Assembly (NCBI RefSeq): GCF_010015585.1 | Contig: NW_022985080.1 | Location: 281,788-345,787 of the forward strand | From: Eremomyces bilateralis CBS 781.70 | Taxonomy: Eukaryota; Ascomycota; Dothideomycetes; Eremomycetales; Eremomycetaceae | Direction: 5' to 3' | Length of the DNA stretch: 64,000 nucleotides | In this document: piece after piece, positions 1 to 11,220 of the stretch | Layout: each line of letters starts with the position of its first letter | How positions within the stretch are numbered: the stretch's first letter is position 1 | The notes under the pieces: model-generated | Database searches by the model: none | Seen by the model: the letters and a program-made list of their open reading frames with translations, nothing else | What the model was told of the DNA's origin: nothing | Position numbers and translations under genes: made by a program

Positions 1-1451
1 AGGTTGGGAAAAACCAACCTCCAATCACCTTCGGCTACGTAAGTTCATATATAAAACACTGAACGGCAACCTCTAACGTCCACCAGCTCCATAAATCCAT
101 TGACGACCCTTTAAATCGGCGACCCACGGCATTCGATATCTCGAAGCCTTGGGCTACTATCGCCGAAAATCTCACGCGCTCTCTTGGAAACGCACGCTAT
201 CCAGTCGTCTTAATCTGCGGAGGGCAGCTGGGTCAGAACTCGCTGTTCGCTCAGATTCTAACTAACAACATACTCTCTCGACAAGAAGATGAAGATCGAG
301 TGGTCATGTTCCTCGACCTGGACCCAATTCATCCAGACTATGGACCTCCAGGCCAGGTGTCTCTGGTCATGGTTCGGTCAATGAATTTCGGACCTCCTTT
401 TATCCACGCACATCCAGGAGTAGGCGACCAAAATACCGTCATATACTCCCATGCCATACCGAAATATGCCGCTCGAGATGACCCCGACCAGCTTCTTTCA
501 TGTGCGAAGCATCTATATAAAATGTATGTCGCACTAAAAGATGGATCAGAGTCGACCTGGGGCCCGTCCAAACCCTCCATACTACCTTTGGTCATTAAAA
601 CCCCGACATGCTTCCGAGCCTACGGCGAGCAAGCTCTCACCTCCCTCCTTCTACACTTCAGCCCCGTGCTCACACACTGGTATTCCGTCGGCCCGTTCCC
701 CTACTTCGATGACTATAAACCGGCCCTCAAAATCCCGGAGGTGAAGCTCGACGGCCTTACTTTCGCCAACGGGCTTCTTCTTACCTCTGAAACACTCTTT
801 GAAATGCAACAACAGGCGTATTTTCATGCGGAGCAAACCCTCTCTGCGCATAAGAAGTGGAACTGCGAGCCCTTGAGTTTGGCCGCGCCATATACCGTGC
901 CATACACAGGCAATCAGCCCGGCTTCCTCGCCATCCACCTATCCGGCGACTTCCGCTGGCCCCACCGACTCCACGACATCCTCAATGGCGCCATCGTCGC
1001 CATCACCATCATCCAAGATCTCGAGAAATTCCCGACCGCCCGAATCAAGTCGTCCGAGCCATCCGGCATCCCCTACCTCGCCCCTGACTCCCTCGGCATC
1101 CACCCCCCCCTCGACCCCCACAACTCCTCCACCATTGGATTCGGCTATGTCCAATCCGTGCGACACGCAGAGTGCGCGTTGGACATCGTCACGCCGATCG
1201 CAAGAGACATCATGGAGAAGCTTCCGCATGATAGGATTGTGCTGCAGGTCGGTCTTGTCCCCGCGCCCGGATGGGCGTATCTGGAAGCGGCGACACTGGC
1301 GGGGACGGTGAGCGTGCCGGAGGATGAGGAGGGGGAGATCATGGAGACGGATAAGATGCCGCAGGCGTGGGTGAGGGAGCGGGGGAGGGGGGGGACGACG
1401 GTGCTAAATTCGTGGTTGGGGCAGTCGGCGAAGAAGGCGAGGGCGCCTTGA
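1..1451 (+). CDS. GRC3: GRC3/NOL9-family protein with degenerate polynucleotide kinase motifs (5' end outside window)
   Basis: The coding region enters from the left edge (1-38), crosses a 48-bp intron (39-86, GTAAGT...CTAAC...CAG) and runs open to a stop at 1451. Family features are clear: DLDPIHPDYGPPGQVSLV, then SMNFGPPF, a central domain, and a C-terminal GWAYLEA block followed by a basic tail. GRC3/Nol9 proteins are nucleolar polynucleotide 5'-kinases that act with Las1 in ITS2 pre-rRNA processing. Oddly, every catalytic signature I could align is altered. The Walker A region reads CGGQLGQNSLF, with Asn where the P-loop Lys should be. The usual DPGQPE reads DPIHPD. The usual NTPGWxxGxG region reads KTPTCFRAYGE. 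The frame itself is uninterrupted, so this is either a pseudokinase or a young decaying copy. Family assignment is fairly sure; activity is doubtful. Confidence 0.8.
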
Positions 1452-1996
1452 GTGTTGGAAATGGCAAGGGGGCAATGGATCGGTGTTGAATAGCGGGGAA
1501 AGATGCGAAGACAATGTTATTGGGGGTGTTATCGTCCACAATGTGCACAATATCCAGTTTTCCGGAACGGAGTTGTCAGCTCCGAAACAGGTGTACAGGT
1601 AGCGCGTGAAACTAGCCTGGAATCCTCTCTACTGTTGTTCTGCCAGGTATTATTCCCAACTATCAGTCGGAAACGCTGCTATTGGATCAATGGTTGTCAA
1701 TGCTTCGTTGGCTAGAAAGAGACCAAACCAGGGAGAATCAGCTATTACAAGCAACCAATCAACTGAAGGGAGCTCAGTTTTTCGAACTGTGAATCATCGA
1801 CTGGCTTTGATGTAATTATGTTGTTTCTTTGGGTCCCTTGGTGAGTACTAGGGACAGTTGTCGTGTGTGTTCACTGAGGTGCCCTAATTACCCCCTTCTG
1901 GTGGTTCCTGATAGAAATATGGTTTAGTATAGGCATTAGCCATCCAAGATCGCTGCATAGTATAAGTATAGAAAATAAACACTCAATCGCTCATTT
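1452..1996. other. Convergent 3' intergenic region
   Basis: This stretch separates the ends of the GRC3-like gene and ATG22. Short open frames on the plus strand show no recognisable domain. I see only presumed 3' untranslated sequence. Confidence 0.5.
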
Positions 1997-3960
1997 TCAT
2001 CCACTATTCTCCTCTTCATCCTCCTCATCCACCATCCTAATCCTCCCATCCTCCCCATCCTCCCCATCCTCCTCACCCCCCTCCTCCACCACCCTTCTCC
2101 GCCGCCCCACTACCTCTTTCCCCTCTACCTCCCCCGCCACCTCCCACGCCCTCCTCCTCCCCCTCTCCACATCCACCGCCCACCACATCGGCAACGGCGC
2201 CGCCACCAACACCGCCAAAAACACAAACGCCGGCCGTATCCCCCCAAACCGATCCGTCACCGCCCCCACCACCAACGGCCCCAGCACGGACGACCCCTTA
2301 TCCGTGATCGCATACAGCGCGAAAAACGCGGCCTCGCTCCCTGGCGGGATCAACTCCGCGTACAGCGCTCGCGTGTGCGTGCTAATGCCCCCCAGCTGCA
2401 GCCCGTACACGCACGCTAGCGCGAATACCTCGCCCGCCGACTGCAGGCCCAGCCCCGCGTTTCGGACGAACGGCACGTAGTACGAGAGACCGTAGAGCGG
2501 GATGAGGAGGAAGATGGCGTTGCAGATGATCAGCGTCGTGGTGGGGGAGAGGTCGAGGCGGCGCGCGAGGAAGGGCCAGAACGCGGCGCCGAAGATCCCG
2601 CAGAGCGTCGAGAGGATCGAGATGAGTGCGATCTGCGACGCAGGAAGGTCGAGGGTCGTTTTGGCGAAGAGGATGGCGGTGCCGGAGGTGGTGGCGATGC
2701 TGTCGGAGAGGAGGAACCAGGCGAAGAGGAAGAGAAGGAGGTCGAAGAGCGCGCGGGCGCGGAGGAGGGTGGCGAAGAGAGATTTCCAGGAGAGGGTGAC
2801 GTAGGTCCACACGAGGCGGACGCGTCGGCGGAAGCGTGTGAAGGCGTTCGTGGGGTCGTGGTGGGTACGGAAGGGGAGGTGGAGGGGGGGCCCGGGCCGC
2901 GGGCGCAGGAGGAGGGCGGAGGGGATGGTGAAGAGGAACCACCAGGCGCCGATGAGGAAGAGGGCGAGGCGGAGGGCGAGGAGGGGAGGGGCGACACGGG
3001 CGACGAGGAGGATGCAGAGGGTTTGGACGAGGATGGCGGCGGTGTAGCCGATACCAATGCCGAGGGCGGAGATGTGGGTGCCGATGTTGAGTTCGAGAGA
3101 GGTTTTGGAGCGGTCGGAGGTCGTTGGGGGGGATGTGGTGGAAGGGAGGAGGGCGGCAGTTGAGGTGTCGGCGGCCTCGTCTTCGGCTTCTTCGACTTCT
3201 TCGTCTTCTACATGTACGAGGGGACGTGTAGTTTCGTCTTGTTCTCTAGCCTGTTGTTCCGCCTCGTTTGCGGCGTGGATGTCGGGGTGATGGCGGACGA
3301 GCAAGGGGAGAAAGGAGTTCAGCAGAACCCAGCTCGCTCCAAAACATGTGTTCGACAGGATGGCGAGGAGTGCGGCAATGAGAATCATCGACGACCCAAC
3401 CGGCAGAAATAGCATCGTCGCGATCGCCCCTGCAAACCCAAATCCAAGCAAGAAGCTCTTGCGAAACCGTCCATGATCCGCGGCGCCGGACACGCTCACA
3501 ATGAGGATGGCCTGTACAGCGACGGATATGCTGAAGACGTAGAGAGCGAAACTGGCGGTATTGACCTCTGTCCCTAATATTCGGACGACGCATTGGTCGA
3601 CGTCAGGGGTTGCTCGGCGGGCGAAGAGCTCAAGGAATGGAGAGCTGTTGGCGCTGGACTCGGGCACTGCAGGAGGGGTCATGGATGGCTCGCAAGGAGT
3701 CTGGCCATCAGATAGGAGGACGCCGCGCGATCGGGCGAGTTGTTCGAGGGTGATGGGAACAAACGAGCCTATATTGTCTGGTCAGTGGACGGTTTGTATA
3801 GCTTCAGGCAGGGTCGTGAGGTACCCATCCCACAGACGACAAAGACTTCCGCAGCCCAGCCGTAGAGGTAGAAGCCAGCCAACTCTTTCTTGCTCGTTGG
3901 CCTGGTGTCTTCCCCGGGATATTGAGGAGGATCCATTCCGGTTCGGCTTTCCGCGACCAT
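1997..3960 (-). CDS. ATG22: Autophagy-related protein 22, vacuolar amino-acid effluxer
   Basis: Two exons, 3960-3825 and 3768-1997, joined by a 56-bp intron (3824-3769), give about 635 aa. The N-terminus carries the family block [13 protein letters not shown], then [23 protein letters not shown] across the splice, then [11 protein letters not shown] and repeated hydrophobic segments typical of this multi-membrane MFS-like family. Atg22 exports amino acids from the vacuole after autophagic breakdown. A long hydrophilic loop rich in Glu, Ser and Thr (near exon-2 residues 140-200) separates the two membrane halves. The C-terminal tail is strongly acidic and arginine-rich and lies in very GC-rich DNA, which produces long antisense open frames. 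The start at MVAES was chosen because it closely precedes the conserved N-terminal block. Confidence 0.93.
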
Positions 3961-5426
3961 GATGGGCACACGGAGGTGTCCGGGAACGGAATTGGGGGGG
4001 GGGACGAAGGGACACTCAATACATATATTGAGAAATAACAGCAAACGAGCAGAAGGTCACCTTCGTATTCTACCGGATTCAAAGAGCGACATTCTGATCA
4101 ACCGTGAGTTGCAATCCAGGCTTCAGCACCGTGTTTACCGACAAAGACAGTCTGAGTCTGGACTCTGGTTGGCACTCAGCACGAGATGTTGTCTAGTCAG
4201 CCCTGCCTTAGGCGGTTAGGCCTCTCCGCGCCACATGAGTCAAGTCGTGCCAGGAAATTACCGGTAGGTACGGTACGCTCCCGATATGCATGTCATTACC
4301 CCCCGCCGCGAAACGAAGTTGTAGGGGAATTATGTTCCCCGCTGGCGGCTCCTGTGTACTAGATGCGCTGTGTCGTGTTGATGAGTTATCGGAGTTGCTT
4401 CCGCTGACTAGCACAAAGTGTAGATCAGTAGGGACTGAATTACTCATGTCTAGCGCTATCAAGTTCTCCTTCATACCTTGACGGATCGTTATGGAATATT
4501 AGTAAGGACTTTAATAGGTTATATCTATGCCTTGGTAAGTAGGGGGTGGGAAGGCCGGTAATATTGGGCTTGTGGTCTGGCTTACTCAGGCTAGCTATGA
4601 TCGGTTTCATTGGAACGTGGACGGTGCAACGGTGGAAGGCCCGACCGAAGGACGGGGGGATTTGTTCGGTCGTCACTTCCGCTTTCACCTTTCGCGTTCG
4701 GAGCGTTCCTGCCTCACCCTCCTCATAGGCGTCTCACTCTGAAATCACTTTCCCTCAAACTGGCCGTCACTTTCGACAATTCTTATCTTCTTCCCTCACC
4801 ATAATCTACCACCTATCTTCACGTACACCACGCGATTCGACATCACCAATTTTCCCAAGTTCATTCATAAACACTGCCAACCACTATTCCTTCGTCTTCA
4901 CGCTCTAATGTGGCTGGAGATATGATCCAATCCAGACTCTCAACAACCACACCCATGAGCTCATATCGTTAGCGCGAAATCCGCGCCGTTGTCAAACTTC
5001 CTCTCTCAACCTCCTTCTTGTCTCTACGCACCTCACCTCCCACTTCCTCCTCGCATACCACCATCTTCCCCGAACAATCCACAATCATCAGCCTTCTGTG
5101 AGGAAGCCGATCCGCCGTGACGCATTCCGACCTCAATATCGATCCCACTTCCGACCCTGCCTTGGCGATCCTGGTCACATCACTTTCTCGCGCCGATACA
5201 GACTTCGTCGGACCCGCCGCTGCGCGAAATTTCCTCTACGTTACCTTCGACCTTCGCATCGACACTCCCCGGACATCGATCCAAGATACAGTCTGTATCG
5301 CCAACTCGCGAAGACGGGCTGGCGACGGGTGGAGGGCAGGAGCGCGTGGCCGGTGGAGGAGCTGAAGCAACGAGGGAGTCGGTCGAGGAACTACCTGGGG
5401 TCGCGGACGGTGTGAATGAAACGAGC
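3961..5426. promoter_or_regulatory. Divergent promoter region between ATG22 and MED14
   Basis: About 1.5 kb between two divergently transcribed starts. The part from about 4690 to 5110 is strongly pyrimidine-rich (many CTTC, TCACC and CCACC runs) on the plus strand, as is common in fungal leaders upstream of a start codon, here that of MED14. No protein-like frame was recognised. Specific binding sites were not assigned. Confidence 0.4.
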
Positions 5427-8400
5427 ATGCCGGGGCGATTGATCAACATGGACAATCAACCGAACAAACCGCCTTTCACGAACGGTGGTTCGGTGCACGC
5501 GCTTCCGGAATCGAGCTCACGCCAGAGGGATTCTCCGCAAGATTCGGGAAAGGCATCCAACGCGGTGCAGCTGGATTCGTCGGCGAACGCAAGTGCGCGG
5601 AATGGTCCATCGTCATCCGACCTTCAGGAACATGAGCCTTCAATGTCGGAGTTGCCTCCGGAGCTCCAGCACATCACTTTCACCATGCAGCCATTGGGCA
5701 AGTTGGTCGCTCGGGTTGCTCAAATCGCCTCTAATGAACTGCATGAGGCGCTGGATAAAATGGCCGAACTACCGCCCGTCGCAACCCCTTCTTCGACTCC
5801 GAATGGCACCAACGGGCTTGCCAATGGCATGGCACCCTCTTCACACCAACCCGAGAACAATTCCCCCGCGAACCAGCAACGAAAAGAGATCATGTTCGAG
5901 TACGCCGAGAAGACACGAAATCGGTTCATCCAACTGTTGGTGCTCAGCGTTTGGTCGCGGAGTTCGGCGGATGTTTCCAAGATGATCGACGTAGTCAATT
6001 TTCTTCGAACTCAGGAAGCTGCCCAGGAACAAGCGTCTTTCGCTCTCGGGCAACTCAAGCTCGATATCCACCCATTCAAATTACCCGCCCCCGACATTCA
6101 AACCGCCCTCGAGACACTGACTACCGGCACGACGATCAAGACCAACAAGTTGGACAAGGCTTACCTCCCACCTCCGGAACTGTCAGCCGAATACATTCTC
6201 AAAACCTTACGAAACCTCAACGTGTTGCTACACGAACGAATATTAGTCGGCATAGGTCTAGCAAACCTCCCCCCGATGCTACAGAAATGGCGAATACGAA
6301 ATGGACGAGTCACTTTTATCGTTCCCGGCGAATTCGAGCTTGATGTGGGCGTTGCGGAAGAGGAACCAGATCCGGTCAAAGCACGATGGTGGTTCGTTGA
6401 TGTGAGATGGAATTTCCAACCTTCTGCCTCGGTACCGCAGGCAGCGCGAGGGACGATCGAGGCCAAGATCAATCAAGAACTTGGCATTGCGTGGAATGCG
6501 CTGGTCGAGCGGGAAGAGGCTGTCAAGAAAGCGCAGGAAAGTCAGCTAGAGGGGGAAGACAAGGTGGCCGCCGATCCCACATCGATACTGGAAGTCGACC
6601 GGAGTTGTCTGAAACGCGCATACGATTTTCTCCATAATTTCATCTTGACGCACAAGGTATCTGTCCTCCGAAAACAAGCGTTCGACCTGGTCATGTCTTC
6701 CTGGGCGGGCACCCTCCGAGTTGAGATGGCGCATCGGAACCTCATTTTGCAGTACTGGACGCAAGTTCCCGGACCGAAGAGCTGGTTGGAAATCGCCCTA
6801 CATAGCAAGAGGCAAAGACGGAAAGACCCCAAGACGGGCGCAACCCTGCTGTTTTGGGATTGGAGAGGTCCTCAGCCTTCGACGATCGGAATCCGGTGGA
6901 TGCGACTGGGAAAAGAGATGGATGTCAAAGATCTGGCAAAGAAGGCGGGATGGAACCGCAAACAAATCGAAGAGCGCAACATCGAGGCAGAGATTTGCGG
7001 TTTCGGGGATCTACGAACCTTGGACGTCGAGAATGCGCTCAATCGTACCGTCAGCATGCATGCGCTCTGGATTTTCGAATCGATACGAGACAAATTGCTC
7101 GAGTCGCAGGACGGCTCCCGCATGTTGTCCGTGGAGATGTCAGTTGAAACTATGCCGGAAAAGCCAGGCGCAGCATCCTCTCGATTGGAGAAATCCAAGA
7201 ACCCCCTCATCCGGCCAAAGCTAACTTTGCGTCTTGGTCCCTCTTCACCAACCTGTCGCCTCCAAATGGACACGATCTCAGGTACCCTCCTTCTCACACC
7301 TCGTGTGAATCCGCGAATTCAGTTCACTCTATCCACACTCCCCTCAAACCAGATTCCGATCGTTTCCCATACGCATTTACGCCGACATGCCGCCCTCGCC
7401 CTTCTATCACATCTTGGATTGAAAGCCTCACACGCTGGGTGGATTAAGGAAAGGAATTTCCGTGCTAGCCGCGAAAGCGTGAAAACCCAGATCAACCTTG
7501 CGCGTCAAAATGAGCGAAAGCGCTGGGATAAGCATGGCATCCCTCTAGCCGCCATTTGGGCATCGGAAAGTCAACAGCCACAAGGCAATATTGCTCCCGG
7601 TGCTCCTCCGGCGGCTCTCCAAACCCTGAAAGGGCCCGATTTCTTGTATTCAACCTTGGTCCGGCCACCACAGTGGGGGCGCACCAACTGGGCTGTCTTG
7701 ATGACCGTAACTATCGAAGAAGCCGAACGATTCTGGGCGGTTGAGCTTACCAATCCGGTACTTGCGGAGGATGTCAAGTACGCAGTGCCGCTATACCCGA
7801 TTCAGGACCCAGACATCGAGCGGCTTGGGAAGTCGTTCTGGAGGTATCTCGAGAAAGTCGCGCTAGGCGCCATCGGGAGCGTCGTGCTTGGCCGACAACT
7901 GAGCGAAAGAAGCGTCCGGTTCAATTGGTTCCCGGAGGGCATCCCGGATCGAGCGGCGATGGGGAGCAATTCAGGGAAATCCGTGTCAACGCCAGATACA
8001 AGCGGATTGACGCCCCTCCAAAAAGCAAGCGTCCCGATGCTTTTCGTCTGTTTCCAGGATCTGCTATTTAGGGACAAGTTACCATTCGAGTCGGAAGACC
8101 AAGGCCGTGTGGCAGCGTCTCCTGAAGCACGGAAAGAGAGAAAAGCAGCAAGAAGACGAGACAGTGTTGGCAGTCGAAAAGGCTCGCTGGGCTCAACCAG
8201 CCGTAAACCACCAACCTCGTCTAGTATGTGGGCAATCAGTGCTCTGCGATTCCAGTTCCTCGATCTTGCGATATCCGGATCGAGACAACCCATGCCAGTC
8301 TACGCGGTCACAGGCATGTTCTCACGAGACAATCCAGTCGCTGCAGTGTTGAGCCACCCCAAATATCGAGCATCTGTCCCGGATATCCACACGGCGCTCG

Positions 8401-9482
8401 ACGTGAACCCGGCCGAGCTTCCCACCATCCACGTTACGCCGAAAGGGACCTTCGCGTTGTACCTGCGTACTAAGTTCGGCGAGTCTCCCTTCGGCATGCT
8501 CGTCAACCGCATCAACTCGCTCGCCCTTCTTCGCGACTTCGTCACAACTCTCGATCGCAAGGGTCTCGGCTCGCAAATTCGGTCGATCGACCTTGATTCC
8601 ATTAGCTTCGCCTACGGTGAGCTCATCCGACGACGACAATCACAGGAGGCACCCATCCAGGAAGCAAACGAAACAAACGGCGCGTCGGGATCGGCACCTG
8701 GGAGAGGACAGCTCACACCCAAGGAACTCTCCGAATTCTCCGTATCCCTACGCTTCGACGATCCATCTGAGCCCATGGTCCTCGAATTCGACGGCACCAA
8801 CCCCCACCGTCGTCTTCGCTCTCAGCTTTCTCACCTCCTCCACAGCGCAGGCCCTGGGGCTTTTAGCACGTTCATCAACGCGCTCGCACGCACCGGCCCG
8901 CTCATGGCCGCCGCCGCAAAAATGGAAAACAACGCCATGGTCTCCTCGGCCCACTCCTCTTCCTCATCCGCTTCCACCGCGCCACCAAACCCCACCAACG
9001 GCACCCCATCAACCACCGTTTCTCCCTACCTCACGATCCACACCCGCAGTGTCGACAATGTCCGCTTCTCGTACACCGCGCCCCGCTGCCTCCTCGACGC
9101 GCGGCTCCGCACCCGCCGCGGCTCGCTCGAATGGGTCTTCGAGAAAGTGGGGACGCGCGCGCCGCCGCGCCCGCAATCGTCGGCCGCGGGCGCGCAGCGG
9201 ATGCAACCTGCGGCGCCGAGCGAGGAGGAGCTGCGGGTGACGAGGAGCCTCGATCCGGTGTTCTCGGGTCGTGGGTCGGGGTGGCAGGGGATGCGGACGG
9301 CGGTGGTGGCGGAGTTGGAAGGGGTGGGGGAGGTGGTGGAACGGTTAGATGAGTGTGTGCGAGTTGCGGGAAGCGGGAAGAGGGAGGGGGAGAAGAGCGG
9401 TGGTGGGGGGAAGGGGGGAAAGGCGGTGATGGAGGCGAAGAAAAGTAAGGGGAAGCCGCAGGAGGTGATTGAGTTGGATTGA
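5427..9482 (+). CDS. MED14: Mediator complex subunit 14 (Rgr1-type)
   Basis: A single 4.06-kb exon encoding 1351 aa, among the longest frames here and without an intron. The open frame begins further upstream at a GTG (5346). The first ATG, at 5427, gives the MPGRLINMDN start typical of fungal homologues. The Med14 N-terminal domain follows a Ser/Pro-rich leader, with ELPPELQHITFTMQPLGKLV, then RNRFIQLLVLSVWSRSSADV and FLRTQEA. Med14 is the scaffold that links the head, middle and tail of the Mediator complex at RNA polymerase II promoters. The C-terminal 100 residues become low-complexity and basic (Gly, Lys, Glu), and the DNA there is G-rich. Assignment rests on the N-terminal block and on length. 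Confidence 0.95.
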   Translation: MPGRLINMDNQPNKPPFTNGGSVHALPESSSRQRDSPQDSGKASNAVQLDSSANASARNGPSSSDLQEHEPSMSELPPELQHITFTMQPLGKLVARVAQIASNELHEALDKMAELPPVATPSSTPNGTNGLANGMAPSSHQPENNSPANQQRKEIMFEYAEKTRNRFIQLLVLSVWSRSSADVSKMIDVVNFLRTQEAAQEQASFALGQLKLDIHPFKLPAPDIQTALETLTTGTTIKTNKLDKAYLPPPELSAEYILKTLRNLNVLLHERILVGIGLANLPPMLQKWRIRNGRVTFIVPGEFELDVGVAEEEPDPVKARWWFVDVRWNFQPSASVPQAARGTIEAKINQELGIAWNALVEREEAVKKAQESQLEGEDKVAADPTSILEVDRSCLKRAYDFLHNFILTHKVSVLRKQAFDLVMSSWAGTLRVEMAHRNLILQYWTQVPGPKSWLEIALHSKRQRRKDPKTGATLLFWDWRGPQPSTIGIRWMRLGKEMDVKDLAKKAGWNRKQIEERNIEAEICGFGDLRTLDVENALNRTVSMHALWIFESIRDKLLESQDGSRMLSVEMSVETMPEKPGAASSRLEKSKNPLIRPKLTLRLGPSSPTCRLQMDTISGTLLLTPRVNPRIQFTLSTLPSNQIPIVSHTHLRRHAALALLSHLGLKASHAGWIKERNFRASRESVKTQINLARQNERKRWDKHGIPLAAIWASESQQPQGNIAPGAPPAALQTLKGPDFLYSTLVRPPQWGRTNWAVLMTVTIEEAERFWAVELTNPVLAEDVKYAVPLYPIQDPDIERLGKSFWRYLEKVALGAIGSVVLGRQLSERSVRFNWFPEGIPDRAAMGSNSGKSVSTPDTSGLTPLQKASVPMLFVCFQDLLFRDKLPFESEDQGRVAASPEARKERKAARRRDSVGSRKGSLGSTSRKPPTSSSMWAISALRFQFLDLAISGSRQPMPVYAVTGMFSRDNPVAAVLSHPKYRASVPDIHTALDVNPAELPTIHVTPKGTFALYLRTKFGESPFGMLVNRINSLALLRDFVTTLDRKGLGSQIRSIDLDSISFAYGELIRRRQSQEAPIQEANETNGASGSAPGRGQLTPKELSEFSVSLRFDDPSEPMVLEFDGTNPHRRLRSQLSHLLHSAGPGAFSTFINALARTGPLMAAAAKMENNAMVSSAHSSSSSASTAPPNPTNGTPSTTVSPYLTIHTRSVDNVRFSYTAPRCLLDARLRTRRGSLEWVFEKVGTRAPPRPQSSAAGAQRMQPAAPSEEELRVTRSLDPVFSGRGSGWQGMRTAVVAELEGVGEVVERLDECVRVAGSGKREGEKSGGGGKGGKAVMEAKKSKGKPQEVIELD

Positions 9483-10066
9483 GGGTTGAGGGGTCTCACG
9501 CAGATCCGGTCGCGTGAAGGAATCAGAATCAGCGGGAAGCAGAGACGGTTTGCTTTTATGATTTGCGGGTTGGCGTCTTATACCACTAGTGACATTGCTG
9601 CACGACCGGAACCCACACGGCTCCGATATTGGATGGGCGGCAATGATCCGAAACAATGAGTTAGGTGTAGATCTCTTCTAAGACCGGCCGGTTCTATCTG
9701 GTTGATGGAGATGGGAATGGAAGCGAGTTTGAATACTCCGTGGTTCCTTGATCCCTTTTGCTTCTGTGCTCGGCGGGATTCCAATCACTAGAATCACTGC
9801 CAATTGGTAAGCATCCTGGCCCGTCCTGGTTCCGTGAGGTGTGTCGTGGATCGCCAGGTATCTCCAGAGCCCAGACAGAGCAACGCTCGATCGCCGATGT
9901 TGTACCTTCTCTGCCATTTCCACAGCAGCTCCATGAAGGAACACTTGTCCCAGTAATATACTATCCATACTTTCCTCAAGCGCTCATCCATCCTGAGTAG
10001 GATCTTCCCACTTCCCATAAAACACACACAGCCCCTATCATCACCGTCAGCATCACCCCACCCAAA
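9483..10066. other. Convergent intergenic region
   Basis: Presumed 3' untranslated regions of MED14 and TGS1. No coding frame or structured element is supported. Confidence 0.5.
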
Positions 10067-10909
10067 TCAACCCCTCACCCTTCTCACCTTACTAAACCCT
10101 GTCATACAATAATGCCTCACCAACACCCTCCCCTCCCCTTCTCCCACCACCCCCGCCAACTGATTCAAATTTGCCGTCCTCGGCAAAAACAACACCACCT
10201 GCCCCCCTCGCCCTCCAAACCCTCCATACAGCTCTCCCAACCCATACGGCTCCATCCCCTCTACATCAAATATCTTCCTTCCCACATACTCTGGGCCTCC
10301 CCACGGCGGACTCGCAAACAGCACCGCCTCCCCGCACACCTCCGCCAGCTGCTCTTCAATCACCTTGAAGCAGTCCCCCTCGATCCAGGTGATCTCCGCC
10401 CCCACGCCGTAGAGCGCCGCGTTGTGCCGCCCACACTCCAGCGTTGCGGGGTCCCGCTCGATCGCATAGATCGCGTCCCAGCGGCCTGAGAGGGCGAAGG
10501 CGATGGCGTTGCCGCCGGCGCCGGCGAAGAGGTCGATGAGGATGCGTTTGGTGGGGGGAGCGAGGTGGGCGATGTCGGTGGCGATTTGGCTGGGGGAAAG
10601 GGGTTAGAATGGATGGGGTTTTGGGGATAGGGGGAGATGGGACAGGGGGGAGACGGGATAGGGGAGGGGGCTCACTGGGCGACGGGCTCGGGTGTCACGC
10701 CGAACCAGGCGTTGTTGGTGAGTCGGATGCCATCATCGTATTTGGAGAAGATGTCGTATCGTTGATGCCAGTATCTGCATGTTCGATTAGCTTCCGGTGG
10801 GTTTGATATTGGAATTGAGGATTTACTTGAGCAGGTGTGATGGGACTTCTTCCTCGTCGTTGAAGTGAAGCGTGCCAACGTCTTCATCTTCGACGGAAGG
10901 AGGTACCAT
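10067..10909 (-). CDS. TGS1: Trimethylguanosine synthase
   Basis: Three exons on the minus strand, 10909-10827, 10774-10676 and 10589-10067, give 234 aa with all junctions in phase (introns 52 and 86 bp). The order of motifs is that of Tgs1: YWHQRYDIFSKYDDGI, WFGVTPEPVA, the SAM-binding LIDLFAGAGGNAIAF, and the guanine-stacking SPPWGGPEY. The enzyme transfers two methyl groups to the m7G cap of snRNAs and snoRNAs in the nucleus or nucleolus. The protein is close to the minimal catalytic core, with only a short acidic N-terminus (MVPPSVEDEDVG). The first exon starts right after a T-rich run in the plus strand. Confidence 0.93.
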
Positions 10910-11180
10910 TTTTTTTATACAGTTATTACAACGGTTAATTTAGTTGATGATAATCAGACAAGTTTACCTCCACATTTTTTTATTTACTGTAAGGTACCGG
11001 TTGAGAATTCGGTGAGCCACAGATTTGATATTGCTATCCAGAGTCCAGACTGGCTGGAGACTAGACTTGGTGCCTTAAGGCCTAGCTACGGCTCCCTGTC
11101 CTATCCGGCAACCGACATAAGCCACATGGACGGACAATTGGATCTGAGTGATAAATAATTGAATGCCGTGAATCTATCTT

Positions 11181-11220
11181 GATTTAATCTGATTTAATTT
11201 GATTTAATTTGATTTAATTA
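11181..11220. repeat. Four-copy decamer repeat (GATTTAATTT-like) over the 3' end of the DUF4291 gene
   Basis: Four near-identical 10-bp AT-rich units lie head to tail. The last units encode the C-terminal residues and stop codon of the DUF4291 protein on the minus strand; the rest lie in its 3' untranslated region. Replication slippage is the simplest origin. Confidence 0.85.

Noticed and set aside
2382-3163. Several long frames on both strands rich in Arg, Pro and Ser
   Set aside because: Shadows of ATG22, caused by very GC-rich sequence; the compositions are those of frame-shifted coding DNA.
5346-5426. Upstream GTG start for MED14
   Set aside because: An ATG at 5427 gives the usual fungal Med14 N-terminus; the extra 27 residues are not supported.
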